A stretch of DNA of 64,000 nucleotides from Saccharibacillus sp. O23 (GCF_002205895.1 NZ_NJDE01000008.1:266475-330474); one strand, 5' to 3'; positions 36,069 through 44,278 are shown, numbered from the stretch's first letter. Numbers and translations are program-made. The notes: generated by a model not told the origin, from the letters alone.

Positions 36069-37193
36069 ATGAACCCGACCTTTAACCCTTTATTTCAACC
36101 GTTTACGTTCCCTAGCGGACTTCAGATTCCCAATCGAATCGTCATGGCTCCCATGACGAACTGGTCTTCTGATCCCGATGGTTCCGTCTCGGAGGAAGAG
36201 CTGCGTTATTACGAGCGCCGCTCCGGCCAAGTCGGTACGGTGATCACGGCCTGCGCGTATGTCACGCCCAACGGGAAAGGATTTCACGGCGAATTCGCGG
36301 CCGATCGCGACGAGATGATTCCCAGCCTGCGGCGATTGGCGTCCGCCATACAAAGCCAAGGCTCAAAAGCGATTTTGCAGCTGTATCACGGAGGACGGGA
36401 ATGTCCTGCGGAACTCGTGCCCGGAGGCGACGTGGTCAGTGCGGGAAACGTGCCGAACGCTCAAAACCCATCCGTTATCCCGAGGCCTTTGACTTCCGCC
36501 GAGATCGTTTCGATTATTCGGGACTTCGGGGAAGCGACGCGAAGAGCGATCGAAGCGGGCTATGACGGAGTCGAGATTCACGGAGCAAACGGCTATTTGT
36601 TCCAACAATTCTTTTCGCCGCATACCAACAACCGCGATGACGAGTGGGGCGGCAGCTTGACGAAGCGCATGGCCTTTCCGCTGGCCGTCGTCGACGAAGT
36701 GACGCGCACGGTCGCCGAGCATGCCCGAGAAGCTTTTGCGGTCGGTTACCGGTTCTCTCCCGAAGAAGCCGAGTCGCCGGGCATCACGATGCCGGATACC
36801 CTTGAATTGATCGAGGCTTTGGCAAAACGAAACCTCGATTATCTTCATATTTCGCTGATGGATTACTCGTCGCGGCCGCGCAGCGGAGAAGACCTGAATC
36901 GTTCCAGAATGGCGATCATCCTTGATAAGATCGACGGAAGAGTCCCTCTGATGGGCGTCGGTTCGATCCGTACGGCGGAAGACGCACTGCATGCTTACGA
37001 GATCGGGGTTCCGTTGGTCGCGTTAGGCAGACAGCTCGTCGTCGATCCCGATTGGACGCAAAAAATACAAGAAGGCAAAGAATCGGATATCGTCCTGACC
37101 TTGTCGGCGGACGACCAAGAATCACTGGTCATTCCGGACCCGATGTGGAAAACGATCATGAACAGTCCTCCGGGCTGGTTCCCTCTTGTCTGA
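36069..37193 (+). CDS. NADH:flavin oxidoreductase, old yellow enzyme family
   Basis: A 374-residue FMN-dependent ene-reductase or xenobiotic reductase. Family elements: PNRIVMAPMTN near 21 (FMN site), ILQLYHGGR near 101, GVEIHGANGYLFQQFFSPHTNNRDDEWGGS-type substrate loop at about 167-195 (only its ends are quoted as key: HGAN and WGGS), and GVGSIRTAEDA for phosphate binding. AGGAGG precedes ATG 36069. It is co-directional with the MFS pump and probably co-transcribed. No terminator is obvious after it. Confidence 0.88.
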   Translation: MNPTFNPLFQPFTFPSGLQIPNRIVMAPMTNWSSDPDGSVSEEELRYYERRSGQVGTVITACAYVTPNGKGFHGEFAADRDEMIPSLRRLASAIQSQGSKAILQLYHGGRECPAELVPGGDVVSAGNVPNAQNPSVIPRPLTSAEIVSIIRDFGEATRRAIEAGYDGVEIHGANGYLFQQFFSPHTNNRDDEWGGSLTKRMAFPLAVVDEVTRTVAEHAREAFAVGYRFSPEEAESPGITMPDTLELIEALAKRNLDYLHISLMDYSSRPRSGEDLNRSRMAIILDKIDGRVPLMGVGSIRTAEDALHAYEIGVPLVALGRQLVVDPDWTQKIQEGKESDIVLTLSADDQESLVIPDPMWKTIMNSPPGWFPLV

Positions 37194-37365
37194 GTAAAAA
37201 GCGAATGGTCGGTACGTGTAAGAGAACTGCCGCTCAGCGGGAGTGAATGCGCGTTTGTACAATCAACAAAAAGGATTCGCACCTGCTTACGGTCCGAATC
37301 CTTTTAGATTTTATCGTTTAGTCGCTCGCTATACGAGGCGTCGAAGTTCCGGTCGGAGCCTCAGA

Positions 37366-37647
37366 TCAACGCGCCGATTTCTTTACCCGTATTTTCATCG
37401 GAATATACATGAGCATATAGACAGGAATAGGCAGCAAGCAGTATAAGATCTTCTCTACATAATCTTGTTTTTCTACCCCTTTGATCAAGAAAAAGATAAC
37501 GAATAACGCCAAGCTGGTTATGACTCCGATCGCCGGAAAGTAACGGATATAGCGATAATAATTTTCTTTAGCTTTTTTCGCATTTTCGTCATCTAATGTG
37601 ACGGGATTAAAAAAAAAATTCTGCTTTTTCTGCTTCTTTAACTTCAT
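37366..37647 (-). CDS. Two-helix membrane segment, probable 3' part of split HTH regulator
   Basis: A 93-codon frame with two hydrophobic helices (about 38-56 and 66-82) and a basic end RVKKSAR. Its upstream 41 bases overlap the HTH gene in another frame, and its nominal start lacks a ribosome binding site. If one T were removed from the T10 tract at 37609-37618, the HTH frame would read straight into NPVTLDDENAKKAKENYYRY, giving one 159-residue HTH-plus-membrane protein of a common Bacillota type. AT-rich, unlike the surrounding genes. Confidence 0.6.
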   Translation of the reverse strand: MKLKKQKKQNFFFNPVTLDDENAKKAKENYYRYIRYFPAIGVITSLALFVIFFLIKGVEKQDYVEKILYCLLPIPVYMLMYIPMKIRVKKSAR

Positions 37648-37846
37648 TATTTAATAAATCATCCAATTTAACGTTATATAACTGAGATACTTTTATTAAA
37701 TTTTCGATGTCGGGATAACAAGTATTATTTTCCCATTTGTAGACAGCTTGTTTGGTCACGTCCAATCTTTCAGCAATTTCTTCTTGAGTCAAATGATTTA
37801 ATTTACGCAATCTTTTTAAATTCTCTCCCAAGTTTACGATAAACAA
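37607..37846 (-). CDS. XRE-family helix-turn-helix regulator, C-terminally cut at a T10 tract
   Basis: A 79-residue protein with a complete Cro/CI-type HTH (about residues 5-65: LKRLRKLNHLTQEEIAERL, VTKQAVYKWENNTCYPDIE). It starts at TTG 37846, four bases after AAGGAGG. The reading frame stops right after Phe codons from the T10 run. It lies divergently 263 bases from the secreted peptide gene at 38110 and may control it (inference). Base composition is much more AT-rich than the rest of the window, suggesting acquisition. Confidence 0.75.
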   Translation of the reverse strand: MFIVNLGENLKRLRKLNHLTQEEIAERLDVTKQAVYKWENNTCYPDIENLIKVSQLYNVKLDDLLNNEVKEAEKAEFFF

Positions 37847-38109
37847 TCATCCTCCTTCAATTTTGATAAGACTCTCTTCGTAATAGACCTTTGAGACATC
37901 AAGATCTTGCTCGATTCACCACAGGTCTTAAAAAGAGTTTTAACAAAAAAATTGGTAACATCAATTAAAATTATACATTAAACAACCAAAAAAGTCCATT
38001 TTAACATTAAATATTAAGAAGTAAACCAATGGTTTATTTAAATATTCCTCTAAAACCTATATAATTCCTTTTGTAAATAAAAATCAATCTTGGAGGGATA
38101 ATAATCACA

Positions 38110-38790
38110 ATGAAGAAAAATTTTATTTTCAGTCTGATACTGGTTCTAATTTTCACCGTCTTAGGCCATACTTCCACAGTCAAAGCCGAGTCCACAATAT
38201 TAGATAAGCAGCAACAATTAACAAACGAGAAAAACCAACCAATCAATATTGACGTTTTAACTTCTGAAGAGTTGATAAAAGTGGTCGGATTAGAAAACGA
38301 AAACCAAGAAATACAGAACATCAATCAACAAATACATCAACAAAAATTTGAAGAAATCCAGTTAAGCAATCACAATTCGAAACTGAAGTACAGTTTGAAA
38401 GGCGATGCCGCTATATACACATATATGGTAACAAGAGCATACAATAATATTGAAAAAAACGAAATCATAGTGACTCAAACCATTGTAAATGGAACGGATA
38501 ATAAAATCGAAAAATTTGTAGCTGAAAAAACAAATGCTTCCGATCCCGATTCCAAGCATTTACTAGCAAACTATCAAAATACGGATACGCAAAATCAACA
38601 AAAAGACAGCTTATCCGCCAAAGCTGCCGGAGGAATGTTTTTATGGAACGGAAAATCTTTCACGTGTAGTGTAGTGGGACTTTACGCATGCGCCCAATAT
38701 TGCGGAGTCTGGGCCCTTGTCAATCCGATAGCAGGCGGTGGCTGCTCGGTAGTATGCGGAGTGGCATTTGCTGCGGCTTGTTCCTTCTGA
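38110..38790 (+). CDS. Secreted precursor with six-cysteine hydrophobic C-terminal peptide (bacteriocin-like)
   Basis: 226 residues. A Sec signal peptide (1-26, ending STVKA) is followed by a hydrophilic Asn/Gln/Glu-rich region without cysteine (27-170), then a hydrophobic, Gly-rich C-terminal segment with all six cysteines: 186, 194, 198, 212, 216, 224. A possible processing site AAGG lies at 172-175, which would release about 51 residues. This layout resembles halocin C8-like and related bacteriocin precursors; that is inference, not a database match. GGAGGG precedes the ATG. Candidate -10 TATAAT at 38060-38065 with a weak -35 (38037-38042). No export or immunity gene is adjacent. AT-rich. 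Confidence 0.7.
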   Translation: MKKNFIFSLILVLIFTVLGHTSTVKAESTILDKQQQLTNEKNQPINIDVLTSEELIKVVGLENENQEIQNINQQIHQQKFEEIQLSNHNSKLKYSLKGDAAIYTYMVTRAYNNIEKNEIIVTQTIVNGTDNKIEKFVAEKTNASDPDSKHLLANYQNTDTQNQQKDSLSAKAAGGMFLWNGKSFTCSVVGLYACAQYCGVWALVNPIAGGGCSVVCGVAFAAACSF

Positions 38791-38812
38791 CTGAACTAAA
38801 TGATTAAACCTA

Positions 38813-38864
38813 AAAAGACGGGAAGAGGGATCGCTTATTTACGCGATGCCTCTTCCCGTCTTTG
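38813..38864. terminator. Strong bidirectional terminator
   Basis: A 15-base stem AAAGACGGGAAGAGG / CCTCTTCCCGTCTTT with a paired ATCGC/GCGAT inner part. It ends both the rightward secreted-peptide gene and the leftward trmH-type gene. Confidence 0.92.
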
Positions 38865-38882
38865 AGTTTTTTAAAAATCTGC

Positions 38883-39677
38883 TCACACCAACCGCTGCCG
38901 CACCGCTTCGAACAGCAGCACCGAAGCCGCCATCGCCACGTTCAGCGATTCGGCTTGGCCCGGCATCGGGATGATGACCTTCTCGTCCACGAAAGCCTCG
39001 ACCTGCGGCGAGACGCCGCTGCCTTCGCTGCCGAAAACGAACCAAGCCGCGCCCCGATAGTCCGCTTCGTAACAGTTGTGCTTCGCCTGCAAGCTGGTGC
39101 TGACGATCTTGGCGGAAGCCTGCCGCGCCTGCGGCAGCAGCTCCGTCAGCTCTCCCTCCACGATCGGGAGATGGAACAGCGACCCCATCGTCGAGCGTAC
39201 CGTCTTGGGGTTGTAGATGTCGGCCGAGCCCCGGCCGACCACGACGCCGGCCGCGCCGGCGGCATCGGCGGCACGGATGATCGTGCCGACGTTGCCCGGA
39301 TCCTGTACGCCGTCGAGTACCGCGACGAGCGCGTTCTCCGTGCGCAGAATGTCCGCCAGCTTCGCGGCGGACTTGCGCACCACGGCGAACACCGGCTGCG
39401 GTGTCCGCGCTTCCGTGCACTTGGCGACGATCGCCGCCGAGACGGCGATCCATTCCGCCTGTCCGGAGCGCGCTTCCTGCGTCAGTTCCGCAGGCACCCC
39501 GAGCGCCGCGTCATACGCGACGCATTCCACGTCCGCTTCCGAGCGCAGCGCCTCCTGCACCAGATGAATCCCTTCGACGATATATTTCCCCTGCCGATCC
39601 CGATGCTTTTTCTCGAGCAGGCTCGCCCATTCCTTGACCCGCCCGTTGGCCGTTGATTCGATCTGCGTATGCGGCAT
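38883..39677 (-). CDS. TrmH/SpoU-family RNA 2'-O-methyltransferase
   Basis: A 264-residue SPOUT methyltransferase. The N-terminal substrate-binding domain (KYIVEGIHLVQEAL near 31) is followed by the knotted catalytic domain: motif 1 LDGVQDPGNVGTIIRAADA near 122, motif 2 VFGSEGSGV, and motif 3 IPMPGQAESLNVAMA. It methylates a ribose in tRNA or 23S rRNA; the exact site cannot be told. GGAGGG precedes ATG 39677. Confidence 0.9.
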   Translation of the reverse strand: MPHTQIESTANGRVKEWASLLEKKHRDRQGKYIVEGIHLVQEALRSEADVECVAYDAALGVPAELTQEARSGQAEWIAVSAAIVAKCTEARTPQPVFAVVRKSAAKLADILRTENALVAVLDGVQDPGNVGTIIRAADAAGAAGVVVGRGSADIYNPKTVRSTMGSLFHLPIVEGELTELLPQARQASAKIVSTSLQAKHNCYEADYRGAAWFVFGSEGSGVSPQVEAFVDEKVIIPMPGQAESLNVAMAASVLLFEAVRQRLV

Positions 39678-39726
39678 CCCAGATCCCTCCGCTTCTTAAT
39701 ATCCGTTGCCCTCTATTAAAAAACCG

Positions 39727-39753
39727 AAAGGTATCGCGGCAGCGATACCTTTT
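39727..39753. terminator. Short terminator hairpin
   Basis: AAAGGTATCGC/GCGATACCTTTT with a four-base loop; it could stop leftward transcripts from ktrA before trmH. Confidence 0.65.
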
Positions 39754-39808
39754 ATCTTTATGTTTTTTATCCTAACCCATCTCACGGTTAGAATATTCTG
39801 TCCTTGCG

Positions 39809-39955
39809 AGAAGCGCCAAGCGGAGGGAGAAATTCAGTGCAGGAACGAAGTGTTCGCCTTTGAAATCGGGAAGCCTCCTTGTTACATCCAATTCAGCTTC
39901 CCGATTGAGACAGCGACCGAAACGAATTTCTCCCGGAGCGTCCCCCGCTTCTCCC
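39809..39955 (+). repeat. Structured intergenic repeat, copy B
   Basis: Outer stem GGGAGAAATTC (39825-39835) / GAATTTCTCCC (39924-39934), inner stem ATCGGGAAGC (39865-39874) / GCTTCCCGAT (39896-39905), outermost AGAAGCG/CGCTTCT. Between the stems lie GTTCGCCTTTGAA and TGAGACAGCGACCGAA, shared with copies A and C. It occupies most of the gap downstream of the KtrA gene. Confidence 0.7.
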
Positions 39956-39971
39956 CCCCGAACAGAATCTT

Positions 39972-40646
39972 CTACCCGTGCCTCTCGAACGCGATCTCCA
40001 GCCGCACCAGATCGTCCCGCTCCCCGACGATCACCAGCACGTCCCCTTCCCAGAGACGGCCGTGCGGGTCCGGCGAGATGTTCATCTTGCTGCCGCGGCG
40101 CACCGCGATCACGTTGCAGCCGTATTTCTGACGCAGGTTCAGTTCGATCAGATTGCGTCCGACCATCTTCGCCGGGACCAGCATCTCGAATATGCTGTAA
40201 TCGCCAGACAATTCGATGTAATCGAGGATGTTCGGAGAAGTCAGATTGTGCGCGACCCGCGTACCCATATCCCGCTCCGGGAAAATGACTTTATCCGCGC
40301 CGATCTTGCTGAGCACTTTGCCGTGCAGCGCGTTCTGCGCTTTGGCGATGATCAGCGGCAGATTCATCTCTTTGAGGATCAGCGTGGTCAAGATGCTCGC
40401 TTGAATATCCTGTCCGATCGCCACGACCACGACGTCGAAATTGCGAATGCCCAGCGCCTTGAGCGCTTCTTCGTCCGTCGAGTCCGCCGATACGGCGTGC
40501 GTCACCACGTTGGAGATCTCCTGAGTCCGTTCTTCGCTCGCGTCGATCGCCAGTACGTCGAAGCCCATCTCGCTGAGGGTCTTGGCAACGCTGGAACCGA
40601 AACGCCCCATGCCGATGACCGCATACTGCTTCTTGCCTTTCCCCAT
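39972..40646 (-). CDS. Potassium uptake regulatory subunit, KtrA/KtrC (RCK) type
   Basis: A 224-residue cytoplasmic gating ring subunit of a Ktr potassium channel. RCK-N Rossmann motif AVIGMGRFGSSVA begins near residue 9, with NAD/ATP-binding Asp in LAIDASEER; RCK-C (TrkA-C) spans about 140-224. No KtrB/D membrane partner lies nearby, as is usual for KtrC. It is followed 22 bases downstream of prfC, in the same direction, so co-transcription is possible. Confidence 0.9.
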   Translation of the reverse strand: MGKGKKQYAVIGMGRFGSSVAKTLSEMGFDVLAIDASEERTQEISNVVTHAVSADSTDEEALKALGIRNFDVVVVAIGQDIQASILTTLILKEMNLPLIIAKAQNALHGKVLSKIGADKVIFPERDMGTRVAHNLTSPNILDYIELSGDYSIFEMLVPAKMVGRNLIELNLRQKYGCNVIAVRRGSKMNISPDPHGRLWEGDVLVIVGERDDLVRLEIAFERHG

Positions 40647-40668
40647 CCCCGATCAGGCCTCCTTGAAC

Positions 40669-42252
40669 TTACGGCGCCATCTCCAAGAATTGGGCGTCCG
40701 GATTTTTGTCGATGGCGGTACGCATCGCGTATTCGTTCTCGAACAGCGCCACGTAGTTGCCTTTTTTGTCTTTGACCAGCGTCGAGTTGATCCGGAACTT
40801 GGACGGATCGATCTCTTTCGCCACGATCCAGCGCGCGAATTGGAACGACTGACGCTGAAGCTGCACGTCGACGCCGTATTCGTTTTTCATCCGGTATTCG
40901 AACACTTCGAATTGGAGTTGGCCGACGACGCCGAGAATCGTATCGTCGAAGCTGACCGTGCGGAAGACTTGAATGGTACCTTCTTCCGTCAACTGGTCGA
41001 TGCCTTTTTGATACTGTTTGTGCTTGAGCGCGTTTTTGGCCGTGACTTTGGCGAAAATCTCCGGGGAGAACGTCGGCAGCTCTTCGAATTCGAAATTCTG
41101 ACCTTCCACCAACGAATCGCCGATCCGGAAAATGCCCGGGTCGAACAGACCGATGATATCGCCCGCGTAAGCCGTTTCGACGATATCGCGGTCTTGGGCC
41201 AAGAACTGCTGCGGCTGCGCCAGTTTGATGTCTTTGCCGACGCGGACATGCTTGACGCTCATGCCGCGCTCGAACTTGCCGGACACGATGCGCAGGAACG
41301 CGATCCGGTCGCGGTGCGCCGGGTTCATGTTCGCTTGAATCTTGAACACGTAGCCGCTGAACTTCTCGCGCACCGGCTCGATTTCGCCTTCCGTGCTGCG
41401 GCGCGGCGCCGGCTTCGGCGCGAGTTCCAAAAAGTTCTCGAGGAACGTCTGAAGACCGAAGTTATTGATCGCGCTGCCGAAGAAGACCGGAGTCAGCTCG
41501 CCGCGTTTGACTTTTTCGTAGTCGAATTGATCGCCCGCCACGTCCAGCAGTTCGAGTTCTTCGGCCAGCTGGTTCGCGTGGTATTCGCCCGCCATCTGCG
41601 CGATGATCGGATCATGATAATCTTCGACCTTCTGCACTTTGATCTGCGAATGGTCGTCGCCTTGGAACAGCTCGACCTGATTCTTCATTCGGTCGTAGAC
41701 GCCGCTGAGTTCCCGTCCCATGCCGATCGGCCAGTTCATCGGAACCGAACGGATCCCGAGCACCTGCTCCAATTCTTCCATCAGGTCGAACGGGCTGCGG
41801 CCTTCGCGGTCGAGTTTGTTGATGAAGGTAAAGATCGGAATGCCGCGCTTCGCGCAGACTTGGAACAGCTTGATCGTCTGGGCTTCGACGCCTTTGGCGA
41901 CGTCGATCAGCATGACCGCGCTGTCGGCCGCCGTCAGCGTCCGGTACGTGTCTTCGCTGAAGTCTTGGTGACCGGGCGTATCCAGAATGTTGATGCGGTG
42001 GCCGTTATAATCGAACTGCATGACGGAAGACGTTACCGAGATCCCCCGCTGTTTCTCGATTTCCATCCAGTCGCTTGTGGCGTGTTTGCTGGCTTTGCGC
42101 GCTTTTACCGTTCCGGCCAGACGAATAGCGCCGCCGAAGAGCAGCAGCTTCTCCGTCAGCGTCGTTTTCCCGGCATCCGGGTGAGATATAATGGCAAAAG
42201 TTCTGCGTTTTTCGACTTCTTCGCGCAAAACTTTGTCTTGGGTTTGGCTCAT
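40669..42252 (-). CDS. prfC: Peptide chain release factor 3
   Basis: A 527-residue translational GTPase that recycles RF1/RF2 from the ribosome. The P-loop is ISHPDAGKTTLTEKL near residue 22, the switch and G3 motif are in ILDTPGHQDFSEDTYR, and G4 is NKLDREGR. Length equals that of known RF3. ATG 42252 (MSQTQDKVLRE) follows AGAAGGGAACG; earlier in-frame ATGs lack a ribosome binding site. Present in only part of the Bacillota. Confidence 0.93.
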   Translation of the reverse strand: MSQTQDKVLREEVEKRRTFAIISHPDAGKTTLTEKLLLFGGAIRLAGTVKARKASKHATSDWMEIEKQRGISVTSSVMQFDYNGHRINILDTPGHQDFSEDTYRTLTAADSAVMLIDVAKGVEAQTIKLFQVCAKRGIPIFTFINKLDREGRSPFDLMEELEQVLGIRSVPMNWPIGMGRELSGVYDRMKNQVELFQGDDHSQIKVQKVEDYHDPIIAQMAGEYHANQLAEELELLDVAGDQFDYEKVKRGELTPVFFGSAINNFGLQTFLENFLELAPKPAPRRSTEGEIEPVREKFSGYVFKIQANMNPAHRDRIAFLRIVSGKFERGMSVKHVRVGKDIKLAQPQQFLAQDRDIVETAYAGDIIGLFDPGIFRIGDSLVEGQNFEFEELPTFSPEIFAKVTAKNALKHKQYQKGIDQLTEEGTIQVFRTVSFDDTILGVVGQLQFEVFEYRMKNEYGVDVQLQRQSFQFARWIVAKEIDPSKFRINSTLVKDKKGNYVALFENEYAMRTAIDKNPDAQFLEMAP

Positions 42253-42359
42253 GTTCACGTTCCCTTCTGTATCGTGCGTATTCATCCCTATATTGTACCA
42301 TAATTCCCGCGCAGGCAAGGGAGAATCTGTATCGAAAAAAAGGGCTGGCGCGATTTTAT

Positions 42360-42764
42360 TTACTTCTCCGGATCGCGGCGGAACGTTTGCAGATACCCGC
42401 GTACGTCTTCGTCGTCATATTCGTTCAACAGCCGATGCAGATGGAATTTGACTTCGGCCAGATGGGCTTCCTGCCGTTCGATATCTTGAATCTGCCGCCG
42501 CACCAGCTCTCGCAATCCTTCGACGTCCATCTCCCGGCCGTCGCTCAATTTGCGCAGCGTGTCGCCGATCCGAGACAGCGGATAGCCGAGCGCTTTGGTA
42601 TCCTGTATGAACTGAATCAGCGTCAGATATTCTTCGCCGTACAGCCGGTACCCGCTCTCGCTGCGCTCGGGCTGCGGAAGCACGCCGCTGTCTTCGTAGA
42701 AACGAATGGCCGCGGGGGTCAGTCCCGTTTTTTTCGCCAACTGCCCCCGGGTCATTTTCTTCAT
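42360..42764 (-). CDS. MerR-family transcriptional regulator
   Basis: A 134-residue regulator with the winged HTH at residues 5-70 (QLAKKTGLTPAAIRFYEDSG, then ESGYRLY) and a coiled-coil dimer helix (about 80-120). The C-terminus is short and has no cysteine metal site, so it is not a metal sensor of CueR/ZntR type. AAGGAGG precedes ATG 42764. It is the second gene after a lipase-like hydrolase, under a promoter with the long spacer and dyad typical of MerR control (44127-44158), suggesting autoregulation. Confidence 0.88.
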   Translation of the reverse strand: MKKMTRGQLAKKTGLTPAAIRFYEDSGVLPQPERSESGYRLYGEEYLTLIQFIQDTKALGYPLSRIGDTLRKLSDGREMDVEGLRELVRRQIQDIERQEAHLAEVKFHLHRLLNEYDDEDVRGYLQTFRRDPEK

Positions 42765-42788
42765 TGCGTTTCCTCCTTGGACGTTCGG

Positions 42789-44099
42789 TTATTCGGCGCG
42801 TTCCAGCCATTCGTTCTGCGATCCGATGCGCGTGTAAGCTTCGTTGTAGCGAACTTCCGGGAATTCCGGCGTATCGCGTCCCAGAATCGACTGCTCGATC
42901 CCTTTGAGGTAGCGGTCGAAAAAGGCCACGGCGTAAGCTCGATTCAACTCGATATTGCGCTCAGGCGTAAACGATCTGGCGAACAGCCGCGGCGAGATCA
43001 ACGCGATATCCGTGAAGCTCTGATGGAAAAACGGTTCGACGACCGCAAACAGCACATCGCTTAAGCTCGACGTCATCACCCGCTGGAGATCTTCTTCGAA
43101 TTCGTCGAAAAAGATCTTTTCCTTTTTCGGATTGTCCGGGTCCAGACTGCGCGCCGTTCCGCCGGTGAACAGATACATGAAAGGCCGTTCCAGCGGTTTG
43201 CGCGACACTTCTCCCCAGAAGCCGCCTTCCAGACTGAGCGCGGCGGCAAAACGCGAATCTGTCGACAAAGCTTCCGCCGCCGTCGCGCCTCCGTAAGAGT
43301 GCCCCACGATGCCCGTACGCGACAGATCGAGACGGCCGGACAGCAGATGTCCCGAATCGGCTTGATTCCACCGTTCCAACGTATCGAGAACGAAACGGGC
43401 ATCCGCCGCTCGGACGGCGATCTCTTTGACATTATAATCATACAACTCGCGCGATTTCGCAAACTTCGGCTCGTCCCGATACATCGCTTCGCTGCCGTCT
43501 GCCAAAGTCACCTGTGCCGAAGTGTACGGATGGTCCATCCCGATCACGATATAACCGCGGCTGACCAACTCTTCGATCATCGTCAAGCTTTGATGGCGGG
43601 TCGAACGGATGCCCGGCGAGAACAGCAGCACCGGATAAGACGAACGGTCCGAAACCGGCGGCAAATGCTTGAACGCGTGCGTTTTCACTTTCGACAGATG
43701 CCGGAACAGACCTTCGGGCAATCCGAATACCAGCGTCAGGCATCTGCCGAGCGAAGCCGGATAACGTTCGGGTTCGAGCGCTTTCGCCGATCCCGAACGG
43801 GCAGACGCCGTTTGAAGCGCGGCCGGATCGGCCGGATACCAGACCGTCGTCGCGATCTCGCGCGGCCCGGTTCCCTGCGGAACGCTTCCCCGTCTCGTCT
43901 CCTGCCGGCTCTCGTCGATCAGATAGGCCTCGAACGTGCCGATCGCATAGGTGCCGGTCGGCTCCGGCATCGTAAAGATCGGGAACAGACGCCGCAGCGG
44001 ATTTAAGCTCCGGCCTTCTTTGCGGCTTCGATAAGCATACAGCGCGGCCGCGAGGCCCGCTGCTCCTCCGATCGCCGCCCATTTCGCCTTCTTCTTCAT
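42789..44099 (-). CDS. Alpha/beta hydrolase, PAF-acetylhydrolase-like
   Basis: A 436-residue serine hydrolase with an N-terminal membrane anchor (about 7-22). The nucleophile elbow is GHSYGGA with Ser268; VLLFSPGIRSTRH forms the oxyanion strand and MDHPYTSA follows. This layout resembles the platelet-activating-factor acetylhydrolase II / dienelactone group acting on lipids or short esters. ATG 44099 (MKKKAKWAA) follows GCGAGGAAAAC. It is transcribed with the downstream MerR gene (24-base gap). Substrate unknown. Confidence 0.82.
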   Translation of the reverse strand: MKKKAKWAAIGGAAGLAAALYAYRSRKEGRSLNPLRRLFPIFTMPEPTGTYAIGTFEAYLIDESRQETRRGSVPQGTGPREIATTVWYPADPAALQTASARSGSAKALEPERYPASLGRCLTLVFGLPEGLFRHLSKVKTHAFKHLPPVSDRSSYPVLLFSPGIRSTRHQSLTMIEELVSRGYIVIGMDHPYTSAQVTLADGSEAMYRDEPKFAKSRELYDYNVKEIAVRAADARFVLDTLERWNQADSGHLLSGRLDLSRTGIVGHSYGGATAAEALSTDSRFAAALSLEGGFWGEVSRKPLERPFMYLFTGGTARSLDPDNPKKEKIFFDEFEEDLQRVMTSSLSDVLFAVVEPFFHQSFTDIALISPRLFARSFTPERNIELNRAYAVAFFDRYLKGIEQSILGRDTPEFPEVRYNEAYTRIGSQNEWLERAE

Positions 44100-44126
44100 G
44101 TTTTCCTCGCTCCCTTCTATGCATCC

Positions 44127-44158
44127 AGCATAAACCTTGCAGGTTACTTCAAGGTCAA
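44127..44158 (-). promoter_or_regulatory. MerR-type promoter with dyad in an elongated spacer
   Basis: On the minus strand TTGACC (44158-44153) and TATGCT (44132-44127) are 20 bases apart (19 to TTATGC). The spacer holds the dyad ACCTTG-N10-CAAGGT (44155-44134). Elongated spacer plus centred dyad is the classic MerR activator arrangement. The adjacent MerR gene is the obvious candidate. Confidence 0.8.
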
Positions 44159-44180
44159 GCCCGGCTTTCGCAGGAACGCG

Positions 44181-44228
44181 AAAAAGCCGCCAAGCTCCCG
44201 AAATCTTCGGTCGGCTTGACGGCTTTCT
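44181..44228 (-). terminator. Terminator after zwf
   Basis: On the minus strand AAAGCCG-CAAGC pairs with GCTTG-CGGCTTTT, with a long loop, ending in T residues. It lies about 50 bases after the zwf stop. Confidence 0.75.
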
Positions 44229-44278
44229 TGTATAAAAGGCTATGATGCTCCGTGCGGATCTCCGGAGTCGAGCCGCGT

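Noticed and set aside
37243..37446. A 67-codon rightward frame after the OYE gene
   Set aside because: Overlaps the leftward membrane ORF, lacks a ribosome binding site and has Arg/Tyr-rich, unstructured composition.
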